Assembly: GCA_022843305.1 (NCBI GenBank) | Contig: JALHNX010000022.1 | Coordinates: 1-35,492, forward strand | DNA from: Pyrinomonadaceae bacterium | Lineage (GTDB): Bacteria; Acidobacteriota; Blastocatellia; Pyrinomonadales; Pyrinomonadaceae | Direction: 5' to 3' | Length of the DNA stretch: 35,492 nucleotides | In this document: positions 23,911 through 32,062 of the stretch, in pieces | How positions within the stretch are numbered: position 1 is the first letter of the stretch | Layout: each line of letters starts with the position of its first letter | Translations under genes and position numbers: made by a program | Notes under the pieces: model-generated | The model's database searches: none | What the model was told of the DNA's origin: nothing | Seen by the model: the letters and a program-made list of their open reading frames with translations, nothing else

Positions 23911-23978
23911 AGAGTCCAAACTTTAGTTTGTAACGCCAGTGAAGCGCGGCGTTTTTTACACGCTAAAGCTTGGACTCT
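23911..23978. repeat. palindrome, AGAGTCC..CTNNAG family, copy 2
   Basis: The left arm AGAGTCCAAACTTTAG (23911-23926) and right arm CTAAAGCTTGGACTCT (23963-23978) pair with one mismatch. The loop has an inner AACGCC/GGCGTT stem. The phrases match copy 1 at 6041-6120. It lies between the H1-like gene and the beta-lactamase-like gene and may be the terminator of the former. Confidence 0.75.
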
Positions 23979-24030
23979 AAGCATTTGAGGACAGCATTTC
24001 TTGACTTGTAAAAATTTACGGGTAAAAATC

Positions 24031-24039
24031 TGTTACAAT
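24031..24039 (+). promoter_or_regulatory. extended -10 promoter of the beta-lactamase-like gene
   Basis: TG-T-TACAAT (hexamer 24034-24039) is the same CTGTTAC-type extended -10 seen before both desaturases. No good -35 at standard distance is seen. The ATG at 24058 would leave a leader of only about a dozen bases and there is no clear ribosome site, so the mRNA may be nearly leaderless. Confidence 0.4.
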
Positions 24040-24057
24040 CTTTTCTCTCGAAAATTT

Positions 24058-25455
24058 ATGAATTCAACATTTATTCGTCTAAATATCGCTCTGCTTTTCG
24101 CGCTCGTTTTTGCCTTTTCCATAAGGGCTGACGAGCTTGATAAATTCGTCCGCGCGGTGATGCAGGAACGCAAAATTCCGGGCGCGGCGATTGCGGTTGT
24201 GAAAAACGGGAAGGTCGTCAAAAAACAGGGCTACGGCGTGGCAAGCGTCGAGTTTAACGCGCCCGTGACGACCGAAACCGTGTTCGAGATCGGCTCGGTT
24301 TCAAAGCAGATGACGGGCGCGGGAATTTTGCTGCTGGTCGAAGACGGCAAGCTGAATGTGGACGAAAAAATTTCGGCTTATCTTCCGAACACGCCTGACG
24401 CGTGGAAAAACGTTTCGGTCAGAAATCTTCTGACGCATACTTCGGGCATTAAAAGCTACACGGCGATTGGCACAGGGTTTGAACTCACGAAAAGAATGAA
24501 GCGCGACGATTTTATCAAGGCTTTAGCAAATTATCCGCTCGATTTCGAGGCAGGCTCGCGCTATTCCTACAGCAATTCGGGCTACAATCTTTTGGGCTTT
24601 ATCATCGAAGCCGTGTCGGGAAAATCTTACTGGGATTTTCTGCGCGAGAGGATTTTCCAAAAACTCGGGATGACCAACACCTTTGACCGCGACCCGAAAT
24701 TTATCGTTAGAAACCGCGCGATGGGTTACGAGCTGGAAAACGGAAATTTGATCGGGCGCGATTACGATCTGACCGATATTTTTTCGGCGGGCGCGATTGT
24801 TTCCACCGTCGAAGACCTGGCGAAATGGGACGCCGCGTGGCGCAATGACACTTTGCTCAAAAAAGAAAGCAAAGCGGAAGCGTGGAAGCCGTTTGTTTTG
24901 ACGGACGGCAAGCCGCATCCGTATGGTTTCGGCTGGCACGTCGCCGATTTTCGCGGGCATCGGCTCGTCAGTCACAGCGGTTCGACCGCCGGTTTTAACG
25001 CGCAGTTTTCGCGCTTTGTGGACGACGATCTGAGCGTTATCGTGCTGACCAACTTGGGCGATGCGGGCTTTGCCGGAACGATCGCGCGCGGCATTGCCAA
25101 AATTTACGTTCCCGAAATTTCAATTAAAGCGATGAAGGCGCAAACCGGTGCGGACGCAAAACTTACGCAGATGTTTGCAGACGCTCTGCAAGCGCGGATG
25201 GAAAACAAATTCAGCGCGGAATTTTTGACGGAAAGTTTAATCAAATCGCTTTCGACCACACGCGCCAAAGCCAATAACAGCCGCGTTGCCGCGTTCGGCG
25301 CGGTTAAGAATTTCACCTTTGTCGGCAGTGAAACCTCAGGCAGTTCAAAAATCTACCGCTACAAAGCCGAAACCGCAAAACGCCTTTTTCTGTGGCGCTT
25401 TGCGGTTAATGCGGACAGCAAAATCTCGGAAATGACGCTCGAAGACGAGGAATGA
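24058..25455 (+). CDS. secreted serine beta-lactamase-like hydrolase (class C/esterase type)
   Basis: The protein is 465 residues when started at MNSTFIRL; a TTG reading 57 bp upstream would place the promoter inside the gene. The signal peptide spans 1-23 (RA|DE). The beta-lactamase domain has the SxxK motif SVSK (Ser80, Lys83), YSN at 171-173 and HSG in LVSHSGSTAGF. This is the S12 family of esterases, D-aminopeptidases and PBP-like proteins. A further 110 residues follow, with beta-rich segments (NFTFVGSE, KIYRYKAETAKRLF) typical of acidobacterial members. It probably acts on a peptide or ester in the periplasm. Antibiotic resistance should not be assumed. Confidence 0.9.
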   Translation: MNSTFIRLNIALLFALVFAFSIRADELDKFVRAVMQERKIPGAAIAVVKNGKVVKKQGYGVASVEFNAPVTTETVFEIGSVSKQMTGAGILLLVEDGKLNVDEKISAYLPNTPDAWKNVSVRNLLTHTSGIKSYTAIGTGFELTKRMKRDDFIKALANYPLDFEAGSRYSYSNSGYNLLGFIIEAVSGKSYWDFLRERIFQKLGMTNTFDRDPKFIVRNRAMGYELENGNLIGRDYDLTDIFSAGAIVSTVEDLAKWDAAWRNDTLLKKESKAEAWKPFVLTDGKPHPYGFGWHVADFRGHRLVSHSGSTAGFNAQFSRFVDDDLSVIVLTNLGDAGFAGTIARGIAKIYVPEISIKAMKAQTGADAKLTQMFADALQARMENKFSAEFLTESLIKSLSTTRAKANNSRVAAFGAVKNFTFVGSETSGSSKIYRYKAETAKRLFLWRFAVNADSKISEMTLEDEE

Positions 25456-25463
25456 AATTCGAT

Positions 25464-26117
25464 CTATTCGAGCGGCGAAATTTTCAGAATGAATTTTTTC
25501 AGTTTGTCGTCGCTGTATTCGTATCGCGCCGAATATGCGAACTTCGCGGTTTTTCCGGTTTCGTCCGCTAATTCGATTTGGGGCAGTTTGTAGATCAAAG
25601 TTTCGCGCTCGCCTTCCGTCAGGCGTTCGGTCGGTTCGCCGAGCTTTTTGGCGACGGTTTTCGGTCCCGTCCGGTCTTTGCCGTCAACGTTCGGAATGCC
25701 GATGAGCGCCGACGCGGCTGATTGGCGGTAACCGACGAAAATATCGCTTTCGGTTTTGAAATAACCGATCTTTTCCGCTTGAAAATGCGGCGCCGTGTAG
25801 CTTTTACCGACCTTGTAAACCTCGATCTCGGTAATAAAAAATCGGTCGTCAAACGACGCGCCCGTGAGCTTCATAACCTGCGTGGCGGATTTGTTGTAGA
25901 AATAATACGTCGGACGCGAATCTTCGCCGATGCGCGGCTGAAAGCCTTCGAGAAACGTTTTCGCCGTCTGGCGGTTGCCGAGCCGAATGCCGACGACGCT
26001 CAGATCGGGCGAAACGGTTTTCGCGTCCTCATCCTGCGCCGGCGCATCCAAAACGGCGAATGAAACGATCATTGCCAGACAAACTGAAAGCAGAAAAAAT
26101 CTTTGTTTTAAAATCAT
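25464..26117 (-). CDS. secreted protein of unknown function
   Basis: The protein is 217 residues when started at the ATG (MILKQRFF), which has an AGAGGT ribosome site; an in-frame TTG one codon earlier is not preferred. The signal peptide ends near DAPA|Q (about 27). The mature part begins SPDLSVVGIRLGNRQTAKTFLEGFQPRI, has a central YVGYRQSAASALIGIP-like segment and ends in beta strands (FAYSARYEYSDDKLKKFILKI). No family is recognised. The 'G.RLG...TK.FL' opening recalls small acidobacterial secreted proteins that monitor envelope state. It converges with the beta-lactamase-like gene (8-bp gap). Confidence 0.7.
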   Translation of the reverse strand: MILKQRFFLLSVCLAMIVSFAVLDAPAQDEDAKTVSPDLSVVGIRLGNRQTAKTFLEGFQPRIGEDSRPTYYFYNKSATQVMKLTGASFDDRFFITEIEVYKVGKSYTAPHFQAEKIGYFKTESDIFVGYRQSAASALIGIPNVDGKDRTGPKTVAKKLGEPTERLTEGERETLIYKLPQIELADETGKTAKFAYSARYEYSDDKLKKFILKISPLE

Positions 26118-26256
26118 CAAATACCTCTGTTTTTTCGTGAATTTATTGCTTACTTGACGGGGAAAAACAAGCAGTTTTTGTATGGGGATAATCTTGGAAA
26201 GTGCCGCCGCAATTGCCGGACTTTTTAGAGTTTAACAGATAGCTTGGAATCAATTC

Positions 26257-26310
26257 AATAAATCGGAGAGCTTGCGGTTTTATTAAATTCCGCAAGCTCT
26301 CCGATTTATT
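26257..26310 (-). terminator. 21-bp perfect hairpin downstream of clpA
   Basis: AATAAATCGGAGAGCTTGCGG (26257-26277) and its exact complement (26290-26310) flank a 12-base AT loop. It lies 17 bp beyond the clpA stop codon, in the right place to terminate or stabilise the clpA mRNA. No strong T-run follows on the minus strand. The rest of the gap, 26118-26256, holds the upstream region of the secreted-protein gene and no other gene. Confidence 0.7.
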
Positions 26311-26327
26311 TCCTCTCCAAAAACAGA

Positions 26328-28586
26328 CTAAAAATTTAACGCCAATGCGCCGTCTTTCTCTTCGACCACGACGCTTCCGCCGTCAACTAATTTACCGAAA
26401 AGAATTTCTTGCGCCAAAGGCTGTTTGATCTTTTCGTGAATCAGACGCGCCATCGGACGCGCACCGTAACGGGCATCAAAACCGTTTTTGGCGAGCCATT
26501 CACGCGCCGATTCGTCCAATTTCACCAACACGCGTTTTTCGGCGAGCTGTCCGTTGAGTTCCTTGATGAATTTGTCAACGATGAGCTTGATCATCTCGAT
26601 GTCGAGAGCTTTGAACGGCACCCACGCGTCGAGCCGGTTGCGGAATTCGGGCGTGAACGTGCGTTCGATCGCGCCGCGCGCATTGCCTTTCGTGTCGGAA
26701 GCATTGCGGAAACCGACGCCGCCCGAAGATAATTCTCTCGCGCCCGCGTTGGTCGTCATAATCAAAATCACGTTGCGGAAATCCGCTTTTTTGCCGTTAT
26801 TGTCGGTCAGAGTCGCGCTGTCCATAACCTGCAAAAGCAAATTGAAAAGGTTCGGATGCGCTTTTTCGATCTCGTCCAAGACCAGAACCGAATGCGGATG
26901 ACGCATAATCGCGTCCGTAAGCAGTCCGCCCTGATCGAAACCGACATAACCCGGCGGCGCACCGATGAGGCGCGAAACCGTGTGCGGTTCGGCGTATTCG
27001 CTCATATCGTAGCGCAAAAATTCGACACCGAGAATTTCGGCAAGTTGTTTGGAAACCTCGGTTTTACCGACTCCGGTCGGACCCGAAAAAAGAAACGAGC
27101 CGACGGGTTTTGTCTGGTGTCCGAGTCCGGCGCGCGAAATCTGAATCGCGTCAACGATCCGGTCAATCGCGTCGTCCTGCCCGAAAATGACGGCTTTCAT
27201 ATCGTCTTTCAAGGTTTTCAGACGATCTTTTTCGTCCGCGACGACCGTTTTCGGCGGAATTTTCGCCATCCGCGCAATCGTGTTTTCGACCATCTGGACG
27301 GAGATCATTTTCGGGCGCGATTCTTCGGGCAAAAGTTTCGTCGCCGCGCCGACCTCGTCAATCACGTCAATCGCCTTGTCGGGCAAAAATCGGTCGTTGA
27401 TGTATTTTCCGGCGAGTTCGGCGGCGATTTTTAGCGAATCGTCGGAATATTTTACGCCGTGATGTTCTTCGTAAAACTTCTTCAAACCTTTTAAGATTTC
27501 ATAAGTTTCATTAACCGTCGGTTCGCCTATTTCAATTTTCTGAAAACGTCTCGCCAGTGCGCGGTCGCGCTCGAACGCGGCTTTGTATTCCGTGTAGGTC
27601 GTCGAACCAATACAGCGCAGATCGCCGTTTGCCAAAGCCGGTTTTAAGATATTCGAAGCGTCCATCGAACCGCCCGAAACCGCGCCCGCGCCGACGATCG
27701 TGTGAATTTCGTCAATAAACAGAATCGAATTTTCGTGTTTTTTGAGTTCGGTGATGATCGCCTTGAAACGCTGTTCAAAATCGCCGCGATAACGCGTCCC
27801 CGCCAAAACCGCGCCCATATCGAGCGCGTAAACCTTCGCATCTTTCAAAACGTCCGGCACGTCGCCCTGCGAAATTTTGAGAGCCAAGCCTTCTGCCAAA
27901 GCGGTTTTCCCGACGCCCGGTTCGCCGACGTAAAGCGGATTATTTTTCTTGCGGCGGCAAAGAACCTGAATCGTCCGCTCGATCTCTTCCTGCCGCCCGA
28001 TGATCGGGTCAATCTTGCCTTCCGAGGCGAGCTTGACGAGTTCTTCGGTAAAAGATTCGAGCGGCTTTTTGCGCTTTCCGCCCATCGCCCGTTCTTCGGC
28101 AAATTCTTCCGCGTCGCCGTCTTCGCCCATGCCTTCAAAATCGAAATTGTTATCAACCTTTGAAATGCCGTGCGCAATGAAGTTTAAAATATCGAGCCGC
28201 GTAATGCCCTGCTGTTTCAGCAGATAGACGGCAAAAGACTGGTCGGCTTGGTAAAGCGCGGCGAGAATATTTCCGCCGTCAACCGCTTTTTGACCGCTGC
28301 CTTCCGCCTGCAGGATCGCGTATTGGATCGTTGATTGAAAAGTCGCCGTCAGTTCGGGCATCGTCTGTATGCCGACCGGCATTTTTTCCAAAGTGTCGCG
28401 GAAATATTCTTCCAGCGACACGGCAAGCTCTTCGATCCGCGCCCCGCAATTGAACAAAATATCGCGCGCCGAATTGTCTTCCAAGAGCGCAAACAATAAA
28501 TGCTCGAGCGTAACGTATTCGTGTTTGTGTTTGACGGCTTCATCAACCGCGTAGCTTAATGTTTCTTCTAATTCTCTGGTTAACAT
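26328..28586 (-). CDS. clpA: ATP-dependent Clp protease ATP-binding subunit ClpA
   Basis: This 752-residue Hsp100 unfoldase has the N domain (1-145) with two Clp_N repeats (ELEETLSYAVDEAVKHKHEYV; FQSTIQYAILQAEGSGQ), the first AAA+ domain with Walker A GEPGVGKT (221-228) and Walker B ILFIDEIH, and the second AAA+ domain with GPTGVGKT and VLVLDEIEKAHP. The ClpP-binding loop position reads VGF in SSGGVGFRNAS, equivalent to the IGL of E. coli ClpA. There is no middle domain, which separates it from ClpB and ClpC. It feeds substrates to ClpP. The adaptor gene clpS, often adjacent, is not in the window. A tiny secreted ORF and a toxin-antitoxin pair lie upstream. Confidence 0.96.
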   Translation of the reverse strand: MLTRELEETLSYAVDEAVKHKHEYVTLEHLLFALLEDNSARDILFNCGARIEELAVSLEEYFRDTLEKMPVGIQTMPELTATFQSTIQYAILQAEGSGQKAVDGGNILAALYQADQSFAVYLLKQQGITRLDILNFIAHGISKVDNNFDFEGMGEDGDAEEFAEERAMGGKRKKPLESFTEELVKLASEGKIDPIIGRQEEIERTIQVLCRRKKNNPLYVGEPGVGKTALAEGLALKISQGDVPDVLKDAKVYALDMGAVLAGTRYRGDFEQRFKAIITELKKHENSILFIDEIHTIVGAGAVSGGSMDASNILKPALANGDLRCIGSTTYTEYKAAFERDRALARRFQKIEIGEPTVNETYEILKGLKKFYEEHHGVKYSDDSLKIAAELAGKYINDRFLPDKAIDVIDEVGAATKLLPEESRPKMISVQMVENTIARMAKIPPKTVVADEKDRLKTLKDDMKAVIFGQDDAIDRIVDAIQISRAGLGHQTKPVGSFLFSGPTGVGKTEVSKQLAEILGVEFLRYDMSEYAEPHTVSRLIGAPPGYVGFDQGGLLTDAIMRHPHSVLVLDEIEKAHPNLFNLLLQVMDSATLTDNNGKKADFRNVILIMTTNAGARELSSGGVGFRNASDTKGNARGAIERTFTPEFRNRLDAWVPFKALDIEMIKLIVDKFIKELNGQLAEKRVLVKLDESAREWLAKNGFDARYGARPMARLIHEKIKQPLAQEILFGKLVDGGSVVVEEKDGALALNF

Positions 28587-28628
28587 AAATCTTAATTCAA
28601 TAAAACTTTGATGATCTTTCCGGTTGAT

Positions 28629-28763
28629 TTATTCACCTGTATTTGATGCCGCTCGTGAGTCTTCTGCCACAGAAAACCCTTTTGTTTGTGCTTGCAAGTT
28701 TCCAAAGAAAAACAAAATAGCGGTTAAAATAAAACAGATATTTTTGAACTTTAACATTTTCAT
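28629..28763 (-). CDS. very small secreted peptide, 44 residues
   Basis: ATG at 28763-28761 opens a frame ending TAA at 28631-28629. Residues 1-25 (MKMLKFKNICFILTAILFFF then GNLQA) are a clear signal peptide with an AQ cleavage site. The mature peptide would be about 19 residues (QTKGFSVAEDSRAASNTGE). It begins 6 bp after the stop codon of the BrnA-like antitoxin in the same direction, so it would be the third gene of that transcript. The AGGAAA upstream is a weak, rather distant ribosome site. It could be a genuine small exported peptide or the 5' remnant of a larger secreted protein. No function is recognised. Confidence 0.45.
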   Translation of the reverse strand: MKMLKFKNICFILTAILFFFGNLQAQTKGFSVAEDSRAASNTGE

Positions 28764-28769
28764 AATTAT

Positions 28770-29036
28770 CTATTTTCCTACTTCCTGATTCACCTTTTCC
28801 TGCAACCAAAGATTAATCAAAGTTTCCGCCGACACGCCGCGCTGTTCGGCAATCGTATGAAGTTTTGTAGAAAGCGAAATTTCGACCGGGTAATAAAAAA
28901 CATCTGACTTTAAATCAACCTCAAATTTCACTTCTTCGGTTTTGTCCCAAACTTCGCCTAAATCATGTGCGTCCCAATATTCGCCGATTTCCTGATAAGA
29001 ACTTGCTTTTGAAACCGAACTTTTATTTTCTGCCAT
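28770..29036 (-). CDS. BrnA/CopG-type antitoxin
   Basis: In this 88-residue protein the N-terminal part SSYQEIGEYWDAHDLGEVWDKTEEVKFEVDL matches the toxin-neutralising region of CopG-family antitoxins (the 'Y.E..E.WD.HDL' pattern). The C-terminal YYPVEISLSTKLHTIAEQRGVSAETLINLWLQEKV is a ribbon-helix-helix DNA-binding domain. The antitoxin should bind and inhibit the toxin encoded just upstream and repress their shared promoter. Its start overlaps the toxin's 3' end by 14 bp, which indicates translational coupling. Toxin-first order is the usual order for BrnT/BrnA. Confidence 0.88.
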   Translation of the reverse strand: MAENKSSVSKASSYQEIGEYWDAHDLGEVWDKTEEVKFEVDLKSDVFYYPVEISLSTKLHTIAEQRGVSAETLINLWLQEKVNQEVGK

Positions 29037-29307
29037 ATCGTTTCTTTTCCGAGTCGGTCATATCTCTTGCCGACAAAATCAATGCGCGATTGTCTTTTTT
29101 GTAAACAAAGTAACAAACCAAATATCTTCCCGCTTCGGTTTGACCGAATGCCGCATAAACATTTTCGTCTTTTCGATGCCCTTTTTCAACAAAACGAAAC
29201 CCGGGACTATTGAGAAAAATCTCGCGGACTTCTTCCGTTTCGACGGAATGTTTCCAAATTAGTTTCTGAACGATTTCTTCAAGCCAAACAAATCCTGCAA
29301 TTTTCAT
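29023..29307 (-). CDS. brnT: BrnT-type toxin (RelE-like ribonuclease)
   Basis: The 94-residue protein shows the BrnT pattern: an N-terminal F.WL....KLIWKHSVETEEVREIFLNSPGF segment, then VYAAFGQTEAGRYLVCYFVYKKDNRALILSARDMTDSEKKRY. The family has a RelE-like fold and cuts RNA to halt growth. The ending 'R.M...E...Y' is characteristic and contributes to activity. It is the first gene of a toxin-antitoxin operon with the BrnA-type gene overlapping downstream. The typical BrnT opening is F.WD; here it is FVWLEEIVQKLIW, a slight variant. Probable role: stress-induced growth arrest or plasmid/phage defence. Confidence 0.88.
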   Translation of the reverse strand: MKIAGFVWLEEIVQKLIWKHSVETEEVREIFLNSPGFRFVEKGHRKDENVYAAFGQTEAGRYLVCYFVYKKDNRALILSARDMTDSEKKRYGRK

Positions 29308-29445
29308 TTTTTGTGATACTCGCTCAAAAACAATCTGCCTTCATAATCAAACCATTTTCACGATTCGTCTGCATAGTTTTATTTTACTCCTTTCGACCTG
29401 CGCGAAAAAACGAAAAATCACAAAGAAATTCCACTTCAAAAAATC

Positions 29446-29480
29446 AGAGCCGTCCAGTGATTTTAGCACAGGACGGCTCT
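29446..29480 (-). terminator. rho-independent terminator of the OPT transporter gene
   Basis: AGAGCCGTCC (29446-29455) and GGACGGCTCT (29471-29480) form a perfect 10-bp GC-rich stem with a 15-base loop. Read on the minus strand it is followed by GATTTTTTG, a six-T run. It lies 26 bp beyond the OPT stop codon. The rest of 29308-29445 holds the upstream region of the toxin gene and no other gene. Confidence 0.85.
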
Positions 29481-29506
29481 CAAGCGGATAAAAATTCAGA
29501 CCTTTA

Positions 29507-31852
29507 TCAGTTGTTATTTTTCCTGCCCGTCATCAGCAATTCGCGCCCGACCAGATAAAGGACGACGGCGATGATGATAAACGGCAGCAGTCCCAATGCG
29601 TCGGAAGCCGCGCCCGCAAAGAACGGATTATTTTCCTCCGACCATTTCGAGAAATACCCGACCGTATCGGCGAAATAAACCGAAGCGACCGCGAGCAGAA
29701 TCCCGGCGAGCGCACCGCCCGCGATGTAGCCCGACGCGAGCAGAACGCCCGGACTTTTATCGGTTTCGGCGATGATTTCCTCTTCGGTCAATTCTCTGCC
29801 TGCGAGTTTGCGGCGCACGTATTTGTCAACGCCCCAACGCACCAGACCGCCCGCGAAGATCGGCGCGGATGCGGAAATCGGCAGATAAAGCCCGACCGCG
29901 AAAGCGAGCGACGAAATGCCGCAGAATTCCAGGGTAACGGCGATCATTACGCCGAGCAAGACCAAGCCCCACGGCAATTCCCGGCTCAAAATTCCTTTGA
30001 TGATATAGCTCATCAGAGTCGCTTTCGGAGCGCGGTATTTTTCGACTTCCTGATAAACGGGATTTCCGGCTTCGTCAACGCCGGTCTGCAATTGACTGAC
30101 CGTGCCGTTGATGCCGGGGTCAACGATGTATGCGGGTTTGCCCTGCATATTGACGAGATAGCGTCCGGGTTCGCCGCGTTTGGCATCGGTGTTGTGCCAG
30201 ACGCGGTAAGGTGTCGTGTCGGTCGTGCCTAAAAATCCGGGAACATTTTCGCTCTTAAACTGCCCGTTTTCGCGCAAAAGCTCTTGTTCGGAAACTTGAA
30301 TCGAGGCGGTCGGACTTTCGGGCGCAATCTTCTGATAGACGGTCGAAGAATCGTTGAGCTGAATCAGGATCGGACCTAAAAACAGAGCCGAAACGAGTGC
30401 GCCGATGAGAATCGCGGTCTGCTGTTTCCACGGCGTGCCGCCGACCCAGAAGCCGGTTTTCAAATCCTGCGAAGTCGTGCCGCCGTTCGAGGCGGCAATG
30501 CAGACGATGCCGCCGACCGAAAGCGCGGTCACGAAATACGGATCGGGCGCAGTCCAGCCGAGAAGCAGAAAAACGAGCGAGGTTAAAAGCAAGGTCGCGA
30601 CCGTCATTCCCGAGATCGGGTTTGACGACGAACCGATCTCGCCCGTCAGACGCGACGAAACCGTGACGAACAAAAAGCCGAAAATGATGATTAGAATCGC
30701 GCCCAGAATGTTCATCTTGAGCGACGGCACAAATGTAATGACGATAATCAGCGCGAGAATCCCGATGACGACCCATTTCATCGAGAGGTCTTGTTCGGTG
30801 CGCGGGTTTCCGCCGCTTTCCGCCAATTCCTTACGCCCGCGAAAATCGGCGATACTGCCGCTGATGCCGCTCCAGATGATCGGCAGCGAGCGAATCAGGC
30901 TGATAATTCCCCCGGCGGCGACCGCGCCCGCGCCGATGTATAAAATGTATGTGCTTTGAATGCTGTTCGCGCCTTCAATCGCCATATCCGCGATCAAAAC
31001 GCCCGTCGAAGGCGCAAGCGGAATGGTCAAACCCGCGCCGAAATAGCGAATCAACGGAATCAGAACGAGATACGCCATCACGCCGCCCGCGAACATAATT
31101 CCGGCGATGCGCGGTCCGATGATATAGCCGACTCCGAGCAATGCGGGATTATTTTCCAAAGATACCGAACCGCCGCGAAACGGCTCGCCGAATTCCTTGG
31201 TCGGATATTCCTTCCAGCCCGAAAAAACCTTCATCACCGTGTTATACAAAAATCCGATGCCGAATCCGGCGGCGATAATCAGACCGCCGTTTGTCTTGCT
31301 TTCCGAATCATCCTTTTGGGCGATTTCCGAAGCCGCTTTCGATTCCTCGGACGCGCCCGCGATCAAAACCTGTGCGCAAGCCGTGCCTTCGGGATATTTC
31401 AAAATCCCGTGCTGGTCGCGGATCAAAGCGCGGCGCAAAGGGATCATCATCAAAATTCCCAAAAGCCCGCCGAGCACGGCAACGAGCGTGACGTGCGCGA
31501 AATCCAGATCAAACCCGAGAATCATAATCGCGGGCATCGTTACGCCGATGCCGAACGCGATTGATTCGCCCGCCGAGCCGGTCGTCTGCACGATGTTATG
31601 TTCGAGAATCGTCGCGTCTTTCGTAATTCTCGCTTTTGAAAGCAGACGAAAAAGCGTGATCGAAATGACGGCGACGGGAATCGAAGCCGAAACCGTCAGA
31701 CCGACTTTCAGAACGAGATAAAGCGACGACGCGCCGAAAACCACGCCGAGAATCGTGCCGACGATTAACGGCAAAGGCGTTAATTCGCGCATATCCTTCA
31801 CGCGGTCGGAAATATACGGGCGAAAATTTTCCAAAAAAGGATTTTTAGCCAT
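29507..31852 (-). CDS. OPT-family oligopeptide transporter
   Basis: The protein is 781 residues when started at MAKNPFLE; a TTG reading 21 bp upstream is possible, and a GGAGG lies 14 nt before the ATG. It has about 15-16 transmembrane helices. Family signatures include ELTPLPLIVGTILGVVFGASSLYL at the N terminus, LKYPEGTACAQVL, the SNGGTTSQDLKTGFWVGGTPW segment (typical of the bacterial TIGR00728/00733 branch) and a C-terminal FAVGLYLPI..S.PIFAGG. Substrates in the superfamily are oligopeptides or metal-siderophore complexes, taken up with protons. A soluble-looking insertion around 505-610 lies between helices. The gene stands alone, with its own terminator. Confidence 0.92.
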   Translation of the reverse strand: MAKNPFLENFRPYISDRVKDMRELTPLPLIVGTILGVVFGASSLYLVLKVGLTVSASIPVAVISITLFRLLSKARITKDATILEHNIVQTTGSAGESIAFGIGVTMPAIMILGFDLDFAHVTLVAVLGGLLGILMMIPLRRALIRDQHGILKYPEGTACAQVLIAGASEESKAASEIAQKDDSESKTNGGLIIAAGFGIGFLYNTVMKVFSGWKEYPTKEFGEPFRGGSVSLENNPALLGVGYIIGPRIAGIMFAGGVMAYLVLIPLIRYFGAGLTIPLAPSTGVLIADMAIEGANSIQSTYILYIGAGAVAAGGIISLIRSLPIIWSGISGSIADFRGRKELAESGGNPRTEQDLSMKWVVIGILALIIVITFVPSLKMNILGAILIIIFGFLFVTVSSRLTGEIGSSSNPISGMTVATLLLTSLVFLLLGWTAPDPYFVTALSVGGIVCIAASNGGTTSQDLKTGFWVGGTPWKQQTAILIGALVSALFLGPILIQLNDSSTVYQKIAPESPTASIQVSEQELLRENGQFKSENVPGFLGTTDTTPYRVWHNTDAKRGEPGRYLVNMQGKPAYIVDPGINGTVSQLQTGVDEAGNPVYQEVEKYRAPKATLMSYIIKGILSRELPWGLVLLGVMIAVTLEFCGISSLAFAVGLYLPISASAPIFAGGLVRWGVDKYVRRKLAGRELTEEEIIAETDKSPGVLLASGYIAGGALAGILLAVASVYFADTVGYFSKWSEENNPFFAGAASDALGLLPFIIIAVVLYLVGRELLMTGRKNNN

Positions 31853-31914
31853 AACGGGAACGAAAGCCTCCAAATTTTTATTTGTTCAAACAGAAGAGTT
31901 TTTGAATTGAAATC

Positions 31915-32062
31915 TTGCGTTAATTTACATTGCTGCTAATAAATAAGCAAGTAAAAGACTTATCCTGACGATAGAAAAAGTTACCGCTGCCGAAATAAAA
32001 TTTGTCCTGAACAGAAAAAGACACGGACTGAGAACTTTAGTCCGTGTCTTTTTTTGTTCAGG
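31915..32062 (+). ncRNA. possible intergenic small RNA with promoter and intrinsic terminator
   Basis: TTGCGT (31915-31920) and TAATAA (31937-31942), 16 bp apart, form a plausible promoter. About 110 bp downstream, GACACGGACT and AGTCCGTGTC (32020-32029 and 32039-32048) form a 10-bp stem with a 9-base loop and a seven-T run. The stem extends outward through complementary A and T tracts to TCCTGAACA/TGTTCAGGA. No open frame lies between, and no gene upstream needs this plus-strand terminator. The alternative is another palindromic repeat of the CTNNAG type (centre ACTTTAGT). Confidence 0.3.

Noticed and set aside
24001-24057. TTG start for the beta-lactamase-like protein (19 extra residues)
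   Set aside because: It would place the extended -10 (24031-24039) inside the gene and put a non-hydrophobic stretch before the signal peptide.
28629-28763. clpS upstream of clpA
   Set aside because: The only frame in the gap encodes a 44-residue secreted peptide with no ClpS motif.
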